Assembly: GCA_019115865.1 (NCBI GenBank)
Contig: DXCT01000085.1
Coordinates: 1-64,000, forward strand
DNA length: 64,000 nucleotides
Source of the DNA: Candidatus Yaniella excrementavium
GTDB taxonomy: Bacteria; Actinomycetota; Actinomycetes; Actinomycetales; Micrococcaceae
Direction: 5' to 3'
Each line of letters opens with the position of its first letter. The stretch's first letter is position 1. The notes beneath the pieces are model-generated. The model was not told the origin of the DNA, made no database searches, and saw only the letters and a list, made by a program, of their open reading frames with translations. The translations under genes were made by a program, and so were the position numbers. Shown piece after piece: positions 32,773-40,800 of this stretch.

Positions 32773-34274
32773 CCCACCTAGACATCCCACGTCTGCAAGA
32801 CATCCGACACGCCCATTTTCTCGGAATCGGGGGAGTTGGAGTATCCGGTGTGGCGCGTATATTGCTGGCTCGTGGCATCACCGTGACCGGAACTGACGCC
32901 AAAGATTTGCCAGTTATGCAGCAACTACGTGAACGCGGGGCTACCATTTACGTTGGCTACGAAGCCGAGAACTTTCATCGAGCACAAATACAAACCAACA
33001 GTTCCATCGACATCGTCGTTGCCTCCACCGTAGCTGGTGCCGACAACCCGGAGCGTCAAGCCGCAGAAGCTGCCGGTGTGCCGATCTACCATCGCTCTCA
33101 AGGCCTTGCCGCCGCTATGGATGAAAAGCAGGTCCTGACTGTCGCCGGTACACACGGTAAGACAACTACATCATCTATGGCAGCGGTTGCGTTCACCTAC
33201 GCCGGTGCCCAGCCGTCTTTTGCGGTTGGTGCCGCTATCGCCAATCTTGGCACCAACGCCGAGCATGGTTCCGGCGACTGGTTTATCGCAGAAGCCGATG
33301 AGTCTGATGGTTCGCTACTGAACTACACCCCAAATATTTCGATCATCACCAATATCGAAGCCGATCACCTGGACTACTATGGCACCGAAGCAGCCGTTCA
33401 CCAGGTCTTTGCAGATTTCGCCACACAAATCAGACCAGATGGGGCCCTGGTTGTTTGTGCGGACGACGAAGGAGCGGCTTCCCTGGCCCAACGCCACCGT
33501 GACCAGGGGACGCGTTCACCAAAGGCCACCGTGTATACCTATGGTCTTGCTCCGAGTATGCATCCGATGGAAAGTACCAACACCCACGCTCATGCTTTGG
33601 ACCTCGCCATTACGGATATCCAACCGGACGTCACGGGATCCGGCCAGCAGGTCACGTATCAATTCAGCGATGGCAGATCAGAAACCATTGCCCTGGCGAC
33701 TCCAGGAACGCATAATGCTCTCAACGCGGCCGGGGTGCTGTTAGCTTCTGTTCTGGCAGGTATTCCCGCAGCCGATGCAGCGGCAGGTTTAGCCTCATTC
33801 ACTGGTTCAGCCAGACGATTTGAACACCACGGAACAGTTAACGATATTCGCGTCTATGATGACTACGCTCACCACCCCACGGAAGTGCACGCGGCTATAA
33901 CTGCAGCAAATTCGATGGCTGCCGGCAATAAAGTCCACGTGATTTTTCAACCACATCTCTTTTCCCGAACGCGAGACTTTGCTCCAGAGTTTGCCGCAGC
34001 TCTTTCACTGGCTTCAACTGTGCGCGTGCTCGATATCTACCCTGCTCGAGAAACACCCCTGGAAGGTGTAACCGCCGAACTTATCACCGGCCAACTGGCA
34101 CATGACATCAGCACCCGGTACCCGCAATCAACGCAAGTAGCTAGCCGTCAGGCTGCCGTGAAATCGGTGGTGCAAGCCGCAACGCCAGGAGATATTGTCC
34201 TGACGTTGGGCGCCGGTGATGTCAACCAACTTATTGAAGCAATATTTGCCGGTCTCAACGAATCCAATACCTAG
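32769..34274 (+). CDS. murC: UDP-MurNAc:L-alanine ligase
   Basis: First amino acid ligase of the peptidoglycan stem peptide. The 501-residue protein has the N-terminal nucleotide-sugar fold HFLGIGGVGVSGVARILLARG, ATP loop TVAGTHGKTTTSSMAAV, EADESDGSLLNYTPNISIITNIEADHLDYYG and VYDDYAHHPTEVHAAI with QPHLFSRTRDFAPEFA. All are standard for MurC. ATG overlaps the murG stop by 4 bp, and ftsQ follows after 5 bp. Confidence 0.97.
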   Translation: MTHLDIPRLQDIRHAHFLGIGGVGVSGVARILLARGITVTGTDAKDLPVMQQLRERGATIYVGYEAENFHRAQIQTNSSIDIVVASTVAGADNPERQAAEAAGVPIYHRSQGLAAAMDEKQVLTVAGTHGKTTTSSMAAVAFTYAGAQPSFAVGAAIANLGTNAEHGSGDWFIAEADESDGSLLNYTPNISIITNIEADHLDYYGTEAAVHQVFADFATQIRPDGALVVCADDEGAASLAQRHRDQGTRSPKATVYTYGLAPSMHPMESTNTHAHALDLAITDIQPDVTGSGQQVTYQFSDGRSETIALATPGTHNALNAAGVLLASVLAGIPAADAAAGLASFTGSARRFEHHGTVNDIRVYDDYAHHPTEVHAAITAANSMAAGNKVHVIFQPHLFSRTRDFAPEFAAALSLASTVRVLDIYPARETPLEGVTAELITGQLAHDISTRYPQSTQVASRQAAVKSVVQAATPGDIVLTLGAGDVNQLIEAIFAGLNESNT

Positions 34275-34279
34275 TACTT

Positions 34280-35254
34280 ATGTCGAAAAATCCGCCACAC
34301 GAACCATCAAGTAGTTCGGAAAATGCCGACCAGGTAGCGAAGAAGTTTCCTGGTCTGGCTGCCAAGAATCCGGCAAAGTCCATTTCAGTTGAGCGACCCG
34401 TCCACTGGGACAAGAAAACGGTCACAGAAACTGGGATACCCCGGACCGAAGACGAAACCACCAGCCCCTCGAACGCCCCAGAAAAAAGTGCTCAGTCCAG
34501 CGAAGGCAACCGCGATGACACAGTCTTGGAACTCCCGCCCAGTCCCGAGCAACGCAAAGCCAAGCGTCGTCGGACCATCTGGGTCAGTATCCTTTCGACC
34601 CTGGTGCTGCTCGGAAGCGGTTGGGCAGTACTGTTTTTTTCACCAATTCTGGCTATCGAAAATGTCAAACACGAAGGGCTTGACCTAGTGACAGAATCCC
34701 AGGCAACCCAACGCACTGATCAGCTCCAAGGCAAGCCGTTACCCCAAGTGGGCGAAAGCAGTGTCAGCGAACTTTTCGAAGACGTTCCTGCTGTGAAAGA
34801 TGTGACGTTGCGTGCAGAACCTCCGCATGGACTGGTAGTTAATATCAATGAGCATCAGCCCATTGCCATGGGACCACGCGGTAAAGAGTATGTTGTGTTC
34901 TCTAATGACGGGACTGAACTCGCGGAAATCACGGCGAAGAAAGCCCAAGAGTTTGATCTTCCCGTCGTCGCATCTGCTGCCGACGTAGCTGATGAAGACG
35001 TCTTCAATACAATCACCGAAGTATTGGGATCCTTGCCTGAAGATTTACGTGATCAAGTGCGGGCAGCTTCAGGATCTTCGATCGATTCAATTGAGCTCGA
35101 GTTAACCTCTGGAAAAACGGTCATGTGGGGCAATAATGACCAGGCTGAAAAGAAGGCCAGCGTACTTGACGCATTGCTCGGCCTCGAGGACGATGAAGCA
35201 GCGCAAATTTCAGAATACGATGTCTCTGCACCCGACTTTCCGGTCACACGGTAA
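34280..35254 (+). CDS. ftsQ: Cell division protein FtsQ
   Basis: Bitopic divisome protein of 324 residues. A long charged cytoplasmic N-terminus (about 108 residues, Ser/Lys/Pro rich, larger than in E. coli as in other Actinobacteria) precedes one membrane helix (TIWVSILSTLVLLGSGWAVLFF). The extracytoplasmic POTRA domain begins at ILAIENVKHEGLDLVTESQ, followed by the FtsQ domain with VKDVTLRAEPPHGLVVNINEHQPIAM. It recruits FtsL-type partners in the septum. A 150-bp gap with a likely separate ftsZ promoter follows. Confidence 0.9.
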   Translation: MSKNPPHEPSSSSENADQVAKKFPGLAAKNPAKSISVERPVHWDKKTVTETGIPRTEDETTSPSNAPEKSAQSSEGNRDDTVLELPPSPEQRKAKRRRTIWVSILSTLVLLGSGWAVLFFSPILAIENVKHEGLDLVTESQATQRTDQLQGKPLPQVGESSVSELFEDVPAVKDVTLRAEPPHGLVVNINEHQPIAMGPRGKEYVVFSNDGTELAEITAKKAQEFDLPVVASAADVADEDVFNTITEVLGSLPEDLRDQVRAASGSSIDSIELELTSGKTVMWGNNDQAEKKASVLDALLGLEDDEAAQISEYDVSAPDFPVTR

Positions 35255-35404
35255 CTCCGTACTCTTTTTATCTGGTGATAGGGCCGACACACGGTCAATG
35301 GTCATTGCCCAGCCGATGGTGTGAGCATATTGTGTGCTAGAGAAGTAAACTTGGACGCAGCTTGAACTCCGTCCCATAAACGAACGCAGAATAGGGATCA
35401 TATC

Positions 35405-36583
35405 GTGAGCTCACCCCAGAATTACCTGGCCGTCATCAAAGTTGTTGGTGTCGGCGGCGGCGGCGTGAACGCTGTCAACCGAATGATCGATGTCGGATTG
35501 CGCGGTGTTGAGTTCATTGCTATAAACACCGACGCCCAGGCACTGCTCATGTCGTCTGCAGAAGTGAAACTCGACGTCGGCCGTGATCTGACGCGCGGCC
35601 TCGGTGCGGGTGCCGACCCGGAAGTTGGTCGTCAGGCAGCTGAGGACCATGTTGAAGAGATTGAAGCAGCCCTCAAGGGCGCTGACATGGTATTTGTGAC
35701 CGCAGGCGAAGGCGGTGGAACCGGAACTGGTGCTGCCCCCGTCGTGGCACGTGTTGCGAGGTCACTAGGTGCTCTAACGATCGGTGTGGTAACACGACCA
35801 TTTACTTTTGAAGGTCGCCGACGGGCAACGAACGCAGAGACCGGTATCGACACGCTGCGTGACGAAGTCGATACCCTCATCGTTATCCCGAACGACCGAC
35901 TGCTGTCGATCTCTGATCGATCCATCTCCATTATGGAGGCCTTCGAAGAAGCCGATAAGGTGCTCTTATCCGGTGTGCAAGGTATTACAGACCTCATAAC
36001 CACAGCCGGCCTTATCAACCTCGACTTTGCAGACGTCAAATCAGTCATGCAAGGCGCCGGCTCCGCATTGATGGGTCTTGGGGCTGCCCAGGGCGAGAAC
36101 CGCGCGGTAGAGGCGACTGAAGCAGCGATTGCGTCACCGCTTTTGGAAGCCTCAATTGATGGTGCCCACGGCGTGCTCCTATCGATCCAGGGTGGTACCG
36201 ATATGGGGCTATTCGAAATCAACGAAGCCGCGCGCATGGTGCAAGAGGTAGCCCACCCAGAAGCAAACATTATCTTCGGTGCGGTAATCTCCGACAACCT
36301 CGGCGATGAGGTACGCGTAACTGTTATTGCTGCAGGATTCGATGATCCTGTTAATACCTCACAAAATACTGGATCATCACAGGTCGCTGCACCGGTTGCG
36401 CCGGTCGCCTCGATTAGCCCTGTCAGTGCCCCAGAGTCCAACGTTCCTGAAGAGTCTGCAGAAGACACCCAGGAGACGTCGGAAGAGCAGCAAGAGCAGA
36501 ATCGAGTCGAACCGCTGCCGACCGTTGTCGAGTCATCAAATAAAGGTCACGACGACCTGGATGTGCCTGATTTCCTCAAGTAA
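35405..36583 (+). CDS. ftsZ: Cell division GTPase FtsZ
   Basis: Tubulin homologue forming the Z ring; 392 residues. Starts [26 protein letters not shown], with the tubulin signature [10 protein letters not shown] at about residues 103-112 and the T7 loop [22 protein letters not shown] supplying catalytic aspartates. A variable Glu/Gln/Pro-rich linker ends in the conserved tail [10 protein letters not shown] that binds partners such as SepF and FtsW. GTG 35405 is used. The 150-bp upstream gap suggests its own promoter, though no clear -35/-10 pair stands out. Confidence 0.98.
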   Translation: MSSPQNYLAVIKVVGVGGGGVNAVNRMIDVGLRGVEFIAINTDAQALLMSSAEVKLDVGRDLTRGLGAGADPEVGRQAAEDHVEEIEAALKGADMVFVTAGEGGGTGTGAAPVVARVARSLGALTIGVVTRPFTFEGRRRATNAETGIDTLRDEVDTLIVIPNDRLLSISDRSISIMEAFEEADKVLLSGVQGITDLITTAGLINLDFADVKSVMQGAGSALMGLGAAQGENRAVEATEAAIASPLLEASIDGAHGVLLSIQGGTDMGLFEINEAARMVQEVAHPEANIIFGAVISDNLGDEVRVTVIAAGFDDPVNTSQNTGSSQVAAPVAPVASISPVSAPESNVPEESAEDTQETSEEQQEQNRVEPLPTVVESSNKGHDDLDVPDFLK

Positions 36584-36584
36584 G

Positions 36585-37310
36585 TTGCTGATCCACCAGC
36601 ACCGTACCGACACAGGACACAATGTTGGGTTCACATCAGTGGACGCTGGAAATATGTCGATGACGGTGCTGCAACAGCACCAAACGGCTGAGCATACCAG
36701 CCGCAATAGACGTACTCTTGAAGCAGCATTGGATATTGACCCCGGCACGACTCGGTTCGCGTCTCAGACACATTCAACAATCGTGCTCTGCTCGGGGGAT
36801 AAAGGCTGGGGTCAGGTCGACACACTGGGTGAAGGTGATGCGATCATCTCAGAGGATGGTAGAGCGCCCATTGCTATCCTGGTAGCTGATTGTTTGCCGA
36901 TTGCCTTCACTACAGACTACGGACCGACCGCGATTGCGCATGCCGGGAGGGTAGGGCTGTTGAACGGCGTGATCCAAAATACCGTTCGACATCTACAGTC
37001 TCTTGATGCGCAAAGCTCCGGGTCCATTACCGCCACCATAGGACCAGGTATTTGCGGATCGTGTTATGAGGTCCCCAAACTCATGCGGGATCAAGCGGCA
37101 CTGGATCATCCGGCGATATCTTCAGAGACGAGCTGGGGGACTGCTGCACTCGACCTGCCCGCAGCGGCTGGGTTCATTCTGCAGCAACTCGGTGTTGAGG
37201 TACAACGTATCAGCGAGTGTACATTTACCAATGAGCGGCTCTTTTCTCACCGACGTGCTCCTGGGGGAGGCCGATTGGCTGGAATCGTATGGCCGACACG
37301 AAAAGTGTAG
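36585..37310 (+). CDS. pgeF: PgeF-type multicopper/purine nucleoside enzyme (YlmD)
   Basis: A 241-residue member of the DUF152/YfiH family, whose members include the peptidoglycan-editing factor PgeF of E. coli and have purine nucleoside phosphorylase/deaminase activity. The metal ligands are visible in QTHSTIV, ADCLPIAF and HAGRVGLLNGV. No ATG or GTG lies upstream of the conserved VGFTSVDAGN start; TTG 36585, 1 nt after the ftsZ stop, is the best choice and implies translational coupling. GTG 36639 would remove part of the conserved core. An upstream frame inside ftsZ is not a real extension. Position between ftsZ and sepF is typical of Gram-positives. Confidence 0.85.
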   Translation: MLIHQHRTDTGHNVGFTSVDAGNMSMTVLQQHQTAEHTSRNRRTLEAALDIDPGTTRFASQTHSTIVLCSGDKGWGQVDTLGEGDAIISEDGRAPIAILVADCLPIAFTTDYGPTAIAHAGRVGLLNGVIQNTVRHLQSLDAQSSGSITATIGPGICGSCYEVPKLMRDQAALDHPAISSETSWGTAALDLPAAAGFILQQLGVEVQRISECTFTNERLFSHRRAPGGGRLAGIVWPTRKV

Positions 37311-37417
37311 GTAATGCTGCACGACACACCAATGATTCAGGCGCATTTCCGTGGTTTTAGTCGAATCGTCCACTAAGGTCGAAGGTGTCCTAGGACCGTC
37401 AAGGATTTGAGGTGCGC

Positions 37418-37972
37418 ATGGTCAGCGGATTAAGAAAAGCCATGATCCGTATGGGTCTGGCTGATAGCGATGAAGCTTATGAACACGAGCTTATAGAAGA
37501 AGAACGTAAAGCGAGTCAGGTAGCTGCCGATGCTGCTCCGCAGCCAGAAGTTCGGGAGACAGTTGCTGAGACTGCAAAGCCCGAAACACCGCAGGTAGGT
37601 CCAGGTGCGGTGCCAGACGAAGACGATGACTACCGGGCGCCGGTTACACCAATTAAGCGTGTAGTCCAGTCCCGAGAGGAAAGCGCTGAAGTGCATAAAC
37701 TGCGTACCATCCACCCGCGGTCTTATAATGACGCGAAATTAATCGGGGAAGCGATCCGCTCTAACATTCCCGTCATTATTAATGTTACTGATATGTCGGA
37801 GGCAGAGGCCAAGCGACTCGTGGACTTTTCTGCGGGTCTAGCCTTCGGTCTGCACGGCGCTATCGAACGCGTAACCAATAAGGTATTCCTCTTGACACCG
37901 ACCAATGTCGAAAACGTAATTGACGGGCATTCGGCGACAGCTCACGATGAAGACTTCTTCGATCAGGCCTAA
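37418..37972 (+). CDS. sepF: Cell division protein SepF
   Basis: FtsZ membrane anchor of Gram-positive bacteria; 184 residues. The N-terminal amphipathic helix MVSGLRKAMIRMGLADSDE binds membrane, a disordered acidic linker follows, and the C-terminal SepF domain (RTIHPRSYNDAKLIGEAIRS through VFLLTPTNVENV) dimerises and binds the FtsZ tail. ATG 37418 has GAGG 5 nt upstream; GTG 37412 two codons earlier also has AAGGA at good spacing, so the start may be either. Confidence 0.93.
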   Translation: MVSGLRKAMIRMGLADSDEAYEHELIEEERKASQVAADAAPQPEVRETVAETAKPETPQVGPGAVPDEDDDYRAPVTPIKRVVQSREESAEVHKLRTIHPRSYNDAKLIGEAIRSNIPVIINVTDMSEAEAKRLVDFSAGLAFGLHGAIERVTNKVFLLTPTNVENVIDGHSATAHDEDFFDQA

Positions 37973-38015
37973 CCAGAACCGCAAAGCGACACCGAAACAA
38001 GGATATTGAGGATTC

Positions 38016-38309
38016 GTGCAGATAGTTTGGACCACGCTGTACTTGGTTGCGACCATCTACTTTTTTATCCTCGTGGTACGCGTCCTGTATTCACTAGTCA
38101 ATTCCTTTGCGCGCGACTGGCGACCACGTGGAATCAACCTCATTATCGCCGAACTCGTCATGACGGCAACTGACCCACCACTGCGCTTTTTCCGCCGGTT
38201 TATTCCACCGTTGCGCCTGGGGCAGGTATCACTGGATCTATCCTTTATCGTCGTGTTTTTCATCGTCATGATCATCCGCTTTGTGGCGTTGCAGGCCGCG
38301 ACAAGCTGA
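38016..38309 (+). CDS. yggT: YggT family membrane protein
   Basis: A 97-residue two-TM protein of the YggT (YlmG) family, part of the conserved ylmDEFG-type string after ftsZ. The helices are IVWTTLYLVATIYFFILVVRVL and LDLSFIVVFFIVMIIRFVAL; between them lies the family loop with DPPLRFFRRFIPPLRLG. GTG 38016 follows GAGG. Related proteins influence division or membrane organisation, but the exact job is unknown. Confidence 0.88.
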   Translation: MQIVWTTLYLVATIYFFILVVRVLYSLVNSFARDWRPRGINLIIAELVMTATDPPLRFFRRFIPPLRLGQVSLDLSFIVVFFIVMIIRFVALQAATS

Positions 38310-38500
38310 ACCAACTCAAGGGATTTTTTTGAAATTTTAGGATATTTCGTCATTGTGGCGGCGTGGACTACTCGTTTACCAAGCCGCGGTGATAATGTAA
38401 TCCTCAGATGAATAAGTAGACTAGAGTTCCGACTTGAACTACTGATGAGAAAACTCAAGTTTTCTGAATATGTACATGACCAAGTAATTGGGGTGACCAC

Positions 38501-39181
38501 ATGGCTCTCACGCCGGAAGTTGTAGTCAATAAGAAGTTCCAAGTCACGAAATTTCGTGAAGGCTACGATCAAGACGAAGTAGACGATTTTCTCGATGAAA
38601 TCGTTGAGGAATTGCGCCGTCTAAATCAAGAAAATGACGACCTACGGCGTCAGGTGACTGAGCTCGAAGCTCAAACCGGTGAGGAAGCACCTGTGCCGGC
38701 CCCTGTTCCTGCCGGCGACGGAGAAGACTCCACAACCACCTCGGCAGCAGACCTTCCCGTTGTAGAGCCAGAACCAGAAGCTGAGGCCGAGCCTCCAGCG
38801 GCACCAGAGGCGGAGCCAGAGCCTGTGCAGCAGCCAACTGCAACCTCGGCAGCTCCGGTCACGTCAGGTCATGAAGACACCGCAGAGTCGGCAGCCGGAG
38901 TATTAGCAATGGCACAGCGCTTACACGATGAGTACGTCTCTGACGGTGAGCGTAAACGCGACGAGATTGTTTCCGAAGCTGAGCGTGAAGCCAACCGTCT
39001 GGTGAGTGAGGCACAAGAAACCTCACGTAAGACCCTGGCTGACTTTGAAGAACGCAAGACGGTTCTGGAACGTGAAGTTGAGGAACTGCGCGGATTTGAA
39101 CGCGACTACCGTTCACGGTTGCGCTCGTTCATTGAAAACCAGCTACAAGATCTGGATTCCCAAGCTCGAGTCACAGACTAA
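38501..39181 (+). CDS. wag31: DivIVA/Wag31 polar growth protein
   Basis: Coiled-coil scaffold that marks negatively curved membrane and directs wall growth and division placement in Actinobacteria; 226 residues. The N-terminal lipid-binding domain MALTPEVVVNKKFQVTKF...YDQDEVDDFLDEIVEEL is diagnostic. A Pro/Glu/Ala linker (about residues 60-125) separates it from the second coiled coil (RLHDEYVSDGERKRDEIV to the C-terminus). In Mycobacterium it is a Ser/Thr kinase substrate. ATG 38501 follows GGGGTGACCAC. The 191-bp upstream gap likely holds its own promoter. A strong terminator follows. Confidence 0.95.
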   Translation: MALTPEVVVNKKFQVTKFREGYDQDEVDDFLDEIVEELRRLNQENDDLRRQVTELEAQTGEEAPVPAPVPAGDGEDSTTTSAADLPVVEPEPEAEAEPPAAPEAEPEPVQQPTATSAAPVTSGHEDTAESAAGVLAMAQRLHDEYVSDGERKRDEIVSEAEREANRLVSEAQETSRKTLADFEERKTVLEREVEELRGFERDYRSRLRSFIENQLQDLDSQARVTD

Positions 39182-39223
39182 TCTTGCACCCCGAGACGAC
39201 TTCCGGGACGTTTCGCCATGAAT

Positions 39224-39258
39224 GATGGTCGGCTATTTCATATAAATAGCCGACCATC
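39224..39258 (+). terminator. Rho-independent terminator after wag31
   Basis: Perfect 15-bp stem (39224-39238 with 39244-39258), 5-nt loop CATAT, followed by TTTAT. It closes the dcw transcription unit before lspA. Confidence 0.88.
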
Positions 39259-39295
39259 TTTATGTACAACATCAATTACGCAAAGAGGAGCCACC

Positions 39296-39835
39296 GTGGC
39301 CCAGCCCGACCGACAGGCACCGCAGCGAGCCTGGTGGATCGCTTTGATTCCCCTGGTTATCGCCTATGTGGCTGACCTCTGGTCCAAGGAAACCGTGCTT
39401 GCCAATATGCAAGAAGGTGACCAGATACCCGTGCTGGAGCCCCTACTGAGCTGGCACTTCATACGAAACCCCGGTGCTGCTTTTTCCATCGGCACAGACT
39501 TCACTTGGCTGTTTACCATCATCCAGGGGGTTGGGCTGGTGATCGTGGTCTATCTAATCGCGCGGAAAGCACGCACACTCCCATGGCTCTTGACACTTGG
39601 GGGACTTGGTGGTGGCATTGCCGGCAATCTAACAGACCGGCTCTTTCGCGAGCCTGGTTTTGGCACCGGGCATGTCATCGATTTCATAGCTGTCCCAAAT
39701 TTTGCAATTTTCAATATTGCGGATTCATTCATTGTTGTCTCCATTATCCTGATAGTTCTACTTGTGATGATGGGTAAAACCATGGACGGGCTCCCCGAGG
39801 ATAGTGACGACGACACTCAACATGCCAACCTCTGA
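39296..39835 (+). CDS. lspA: Lipoprotein signal peptidase
   Basis: Signal peptidase II, a membrane aspartyl protease that removes signal peptides of diacylated lipoproteins. The 179-residue protein has four membrane helices and both catalytic regions: GGGIAGNLTDRLF and FIAVPNFAIFNIADSFI. NPGAAFSI is the usual conserved loop. GTG 39296 is chosen because AGAGGAG ends 5 nt upstream; in-frame codons further upstream run into the terminator. The 3' end overlaps rluD. Confidence 0.94.
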   Translation: MAQPDRQAPQRAWWIALIPLVIAYVADLWSKETVLANMQEGDQIPVLEPLLSWHFIRNPGAAFSIGTDFTWLFTIIQGVGLVIVVYLIARKARTLPWLLTLGGLGGGIAGNLTDRLFREPGFGTGHVIDFIAVPNFAIFNIADSFIVVSIILIVLLVMMGKTMDGLPEDSDDDTQHANL

Positions 39836-40748
39836 ACCAACCACGCACACTTTCCAAGCGACAAAGGCCGTACGTGCTGACGCCGCAGTGGCACAAGCCG
39901 TGGATATTTCTCGTACCAAAGCGGCTGAATGGATACAACGGGGATTAGTCCGGGTTGGAGACAAGAAAGCCCTAAAATCCACCAAACTTCGCCCCGGCGA
40001 TCTTGTTGTTGTAACGCTGCCTGATGATCCTGACCCGTTAGAAGTGAAAGCTGAAGCTGTGCAAGATCTCAATGTGATAGCAGATGAAGAAGACTACATC
40101 GTCATTGACAAACCTGTCGGTGTGGCCGCGCACCCCTCGCAAGGATGGCGTGGCCCGACTGTCCTAGGTGGTATCGCGGCCCTTGGTATTGATGTATCCA
40201 CTTCCGGACCACCAGAACGTAAAGGAATAGTCCAACGGCTAGACGTTGGCACATCGGGGCTTATGGTGGTGGCCAAAACTGAAAATGCCTATAGCCGACT
40301 GAAAGCTGCCTTTCGAGATCGCACCCCGCAACGGAATTACCACGCTCTCATTCAAGGCCTTCCGGAGCCCGTCAATGGGACCATCAATGCCCCGATTGAT
40401 CGCCATCCCGGTTATGAATGGCGTTTTGGTGTCGTAGAGGGTGGTCGTGAAGCCATTACTGAGTACGCCACCATTGAAGCATTCGGTGCAGCAACTCTTC
40501 TGGATGTGCACCTTCATACCGGTAGGACGCATCAAATTCGTGTGCACTTTTCAGCGCTCCAGCACCCGCTGGCCGGTGACCTAACCTACGGTGCTGATGC
40601 CGCCTTGGCTGCTGACCTAGGACTCACTCGCCAATGGCTGCACGCCGTGGGGCTCGGCTTTGAGCACCCTGTCACGGGTCAGCACGTGAGCTACACCTCC
40701 GAGTACCCGGCAGACCTGGCCTACGCGTTGGATCGTTTGCGTTACTAG
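39804..40748 (+). CDS. rluD: 23S rRNA pseudouridine synthase (RluD family)
   Basis: RluA/RluD-family pseudouridine synthase of 314 residues. The N-terminal S4-like RNA-binding domain (VRADAAVAQAVDISRTKAAEWIQRGLVRV) precedes the catalytic domain with VIDKPVGVAAHPSQGW, the catalytic aspartate in VQRLDVGTSGLMVVAKT, and HTGRTHQIRVHF. GTG 39804 has GAGG only 3 nt upstream; ATG 39822 is an alternative with no clear ribosome binding site. Either start overlaps lspA, the usual lspA-rluD arrangement. Exact uridine target not provable from sequence. Confidence 0.92.
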   Translation: MTTTLNMPTSEPTTHTFQATKAVRADAAVAQAVDISRTKAAEWIQRGLVRVGDKKALKSTKLRPGDLVVVTLPDDPDPLEVKAEAVQDLNVIADEEDYIVIDKPVGVAAHPSQGWRGPTVLGGIAALGIDVSTSGPPERKGIVQRLDVGTSGLMVVAKTENAYSRLKAAFRDRTPQRNYHALIQGLPEPVNGTINAPIDRHPGYEWRFGVVEGGREAITEYATIEAFGAATLLDVHLHTGRTHQIRVHFSALQHPLAGDLTYGADAALAADLGLTRQWLHAVGLGFEHPVTGQHVSYTSEYPADLAYALDRLRY

Positions 40749-40800
40749 GGCTAGACTGACTGACGCTAGTTCAAACTTTAATCTGGAGGTCGACAGTTTC

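Noticed and set aside
35632..36468. 278-codon open frame antisense to ftsZ
   Set aside because: A Ser/Ala/Arg-rich shadow of FtsZ codon usage with no ribosome binding site or known domain.
36327..36584. N-terminal extension of pgeF into ftsZ
   Set aside because: Overlaps the FtsZ linker in another frame, is Arg/Ser-rich and unlike PgeF; conserved sequence starts just after the ftsZ stop.
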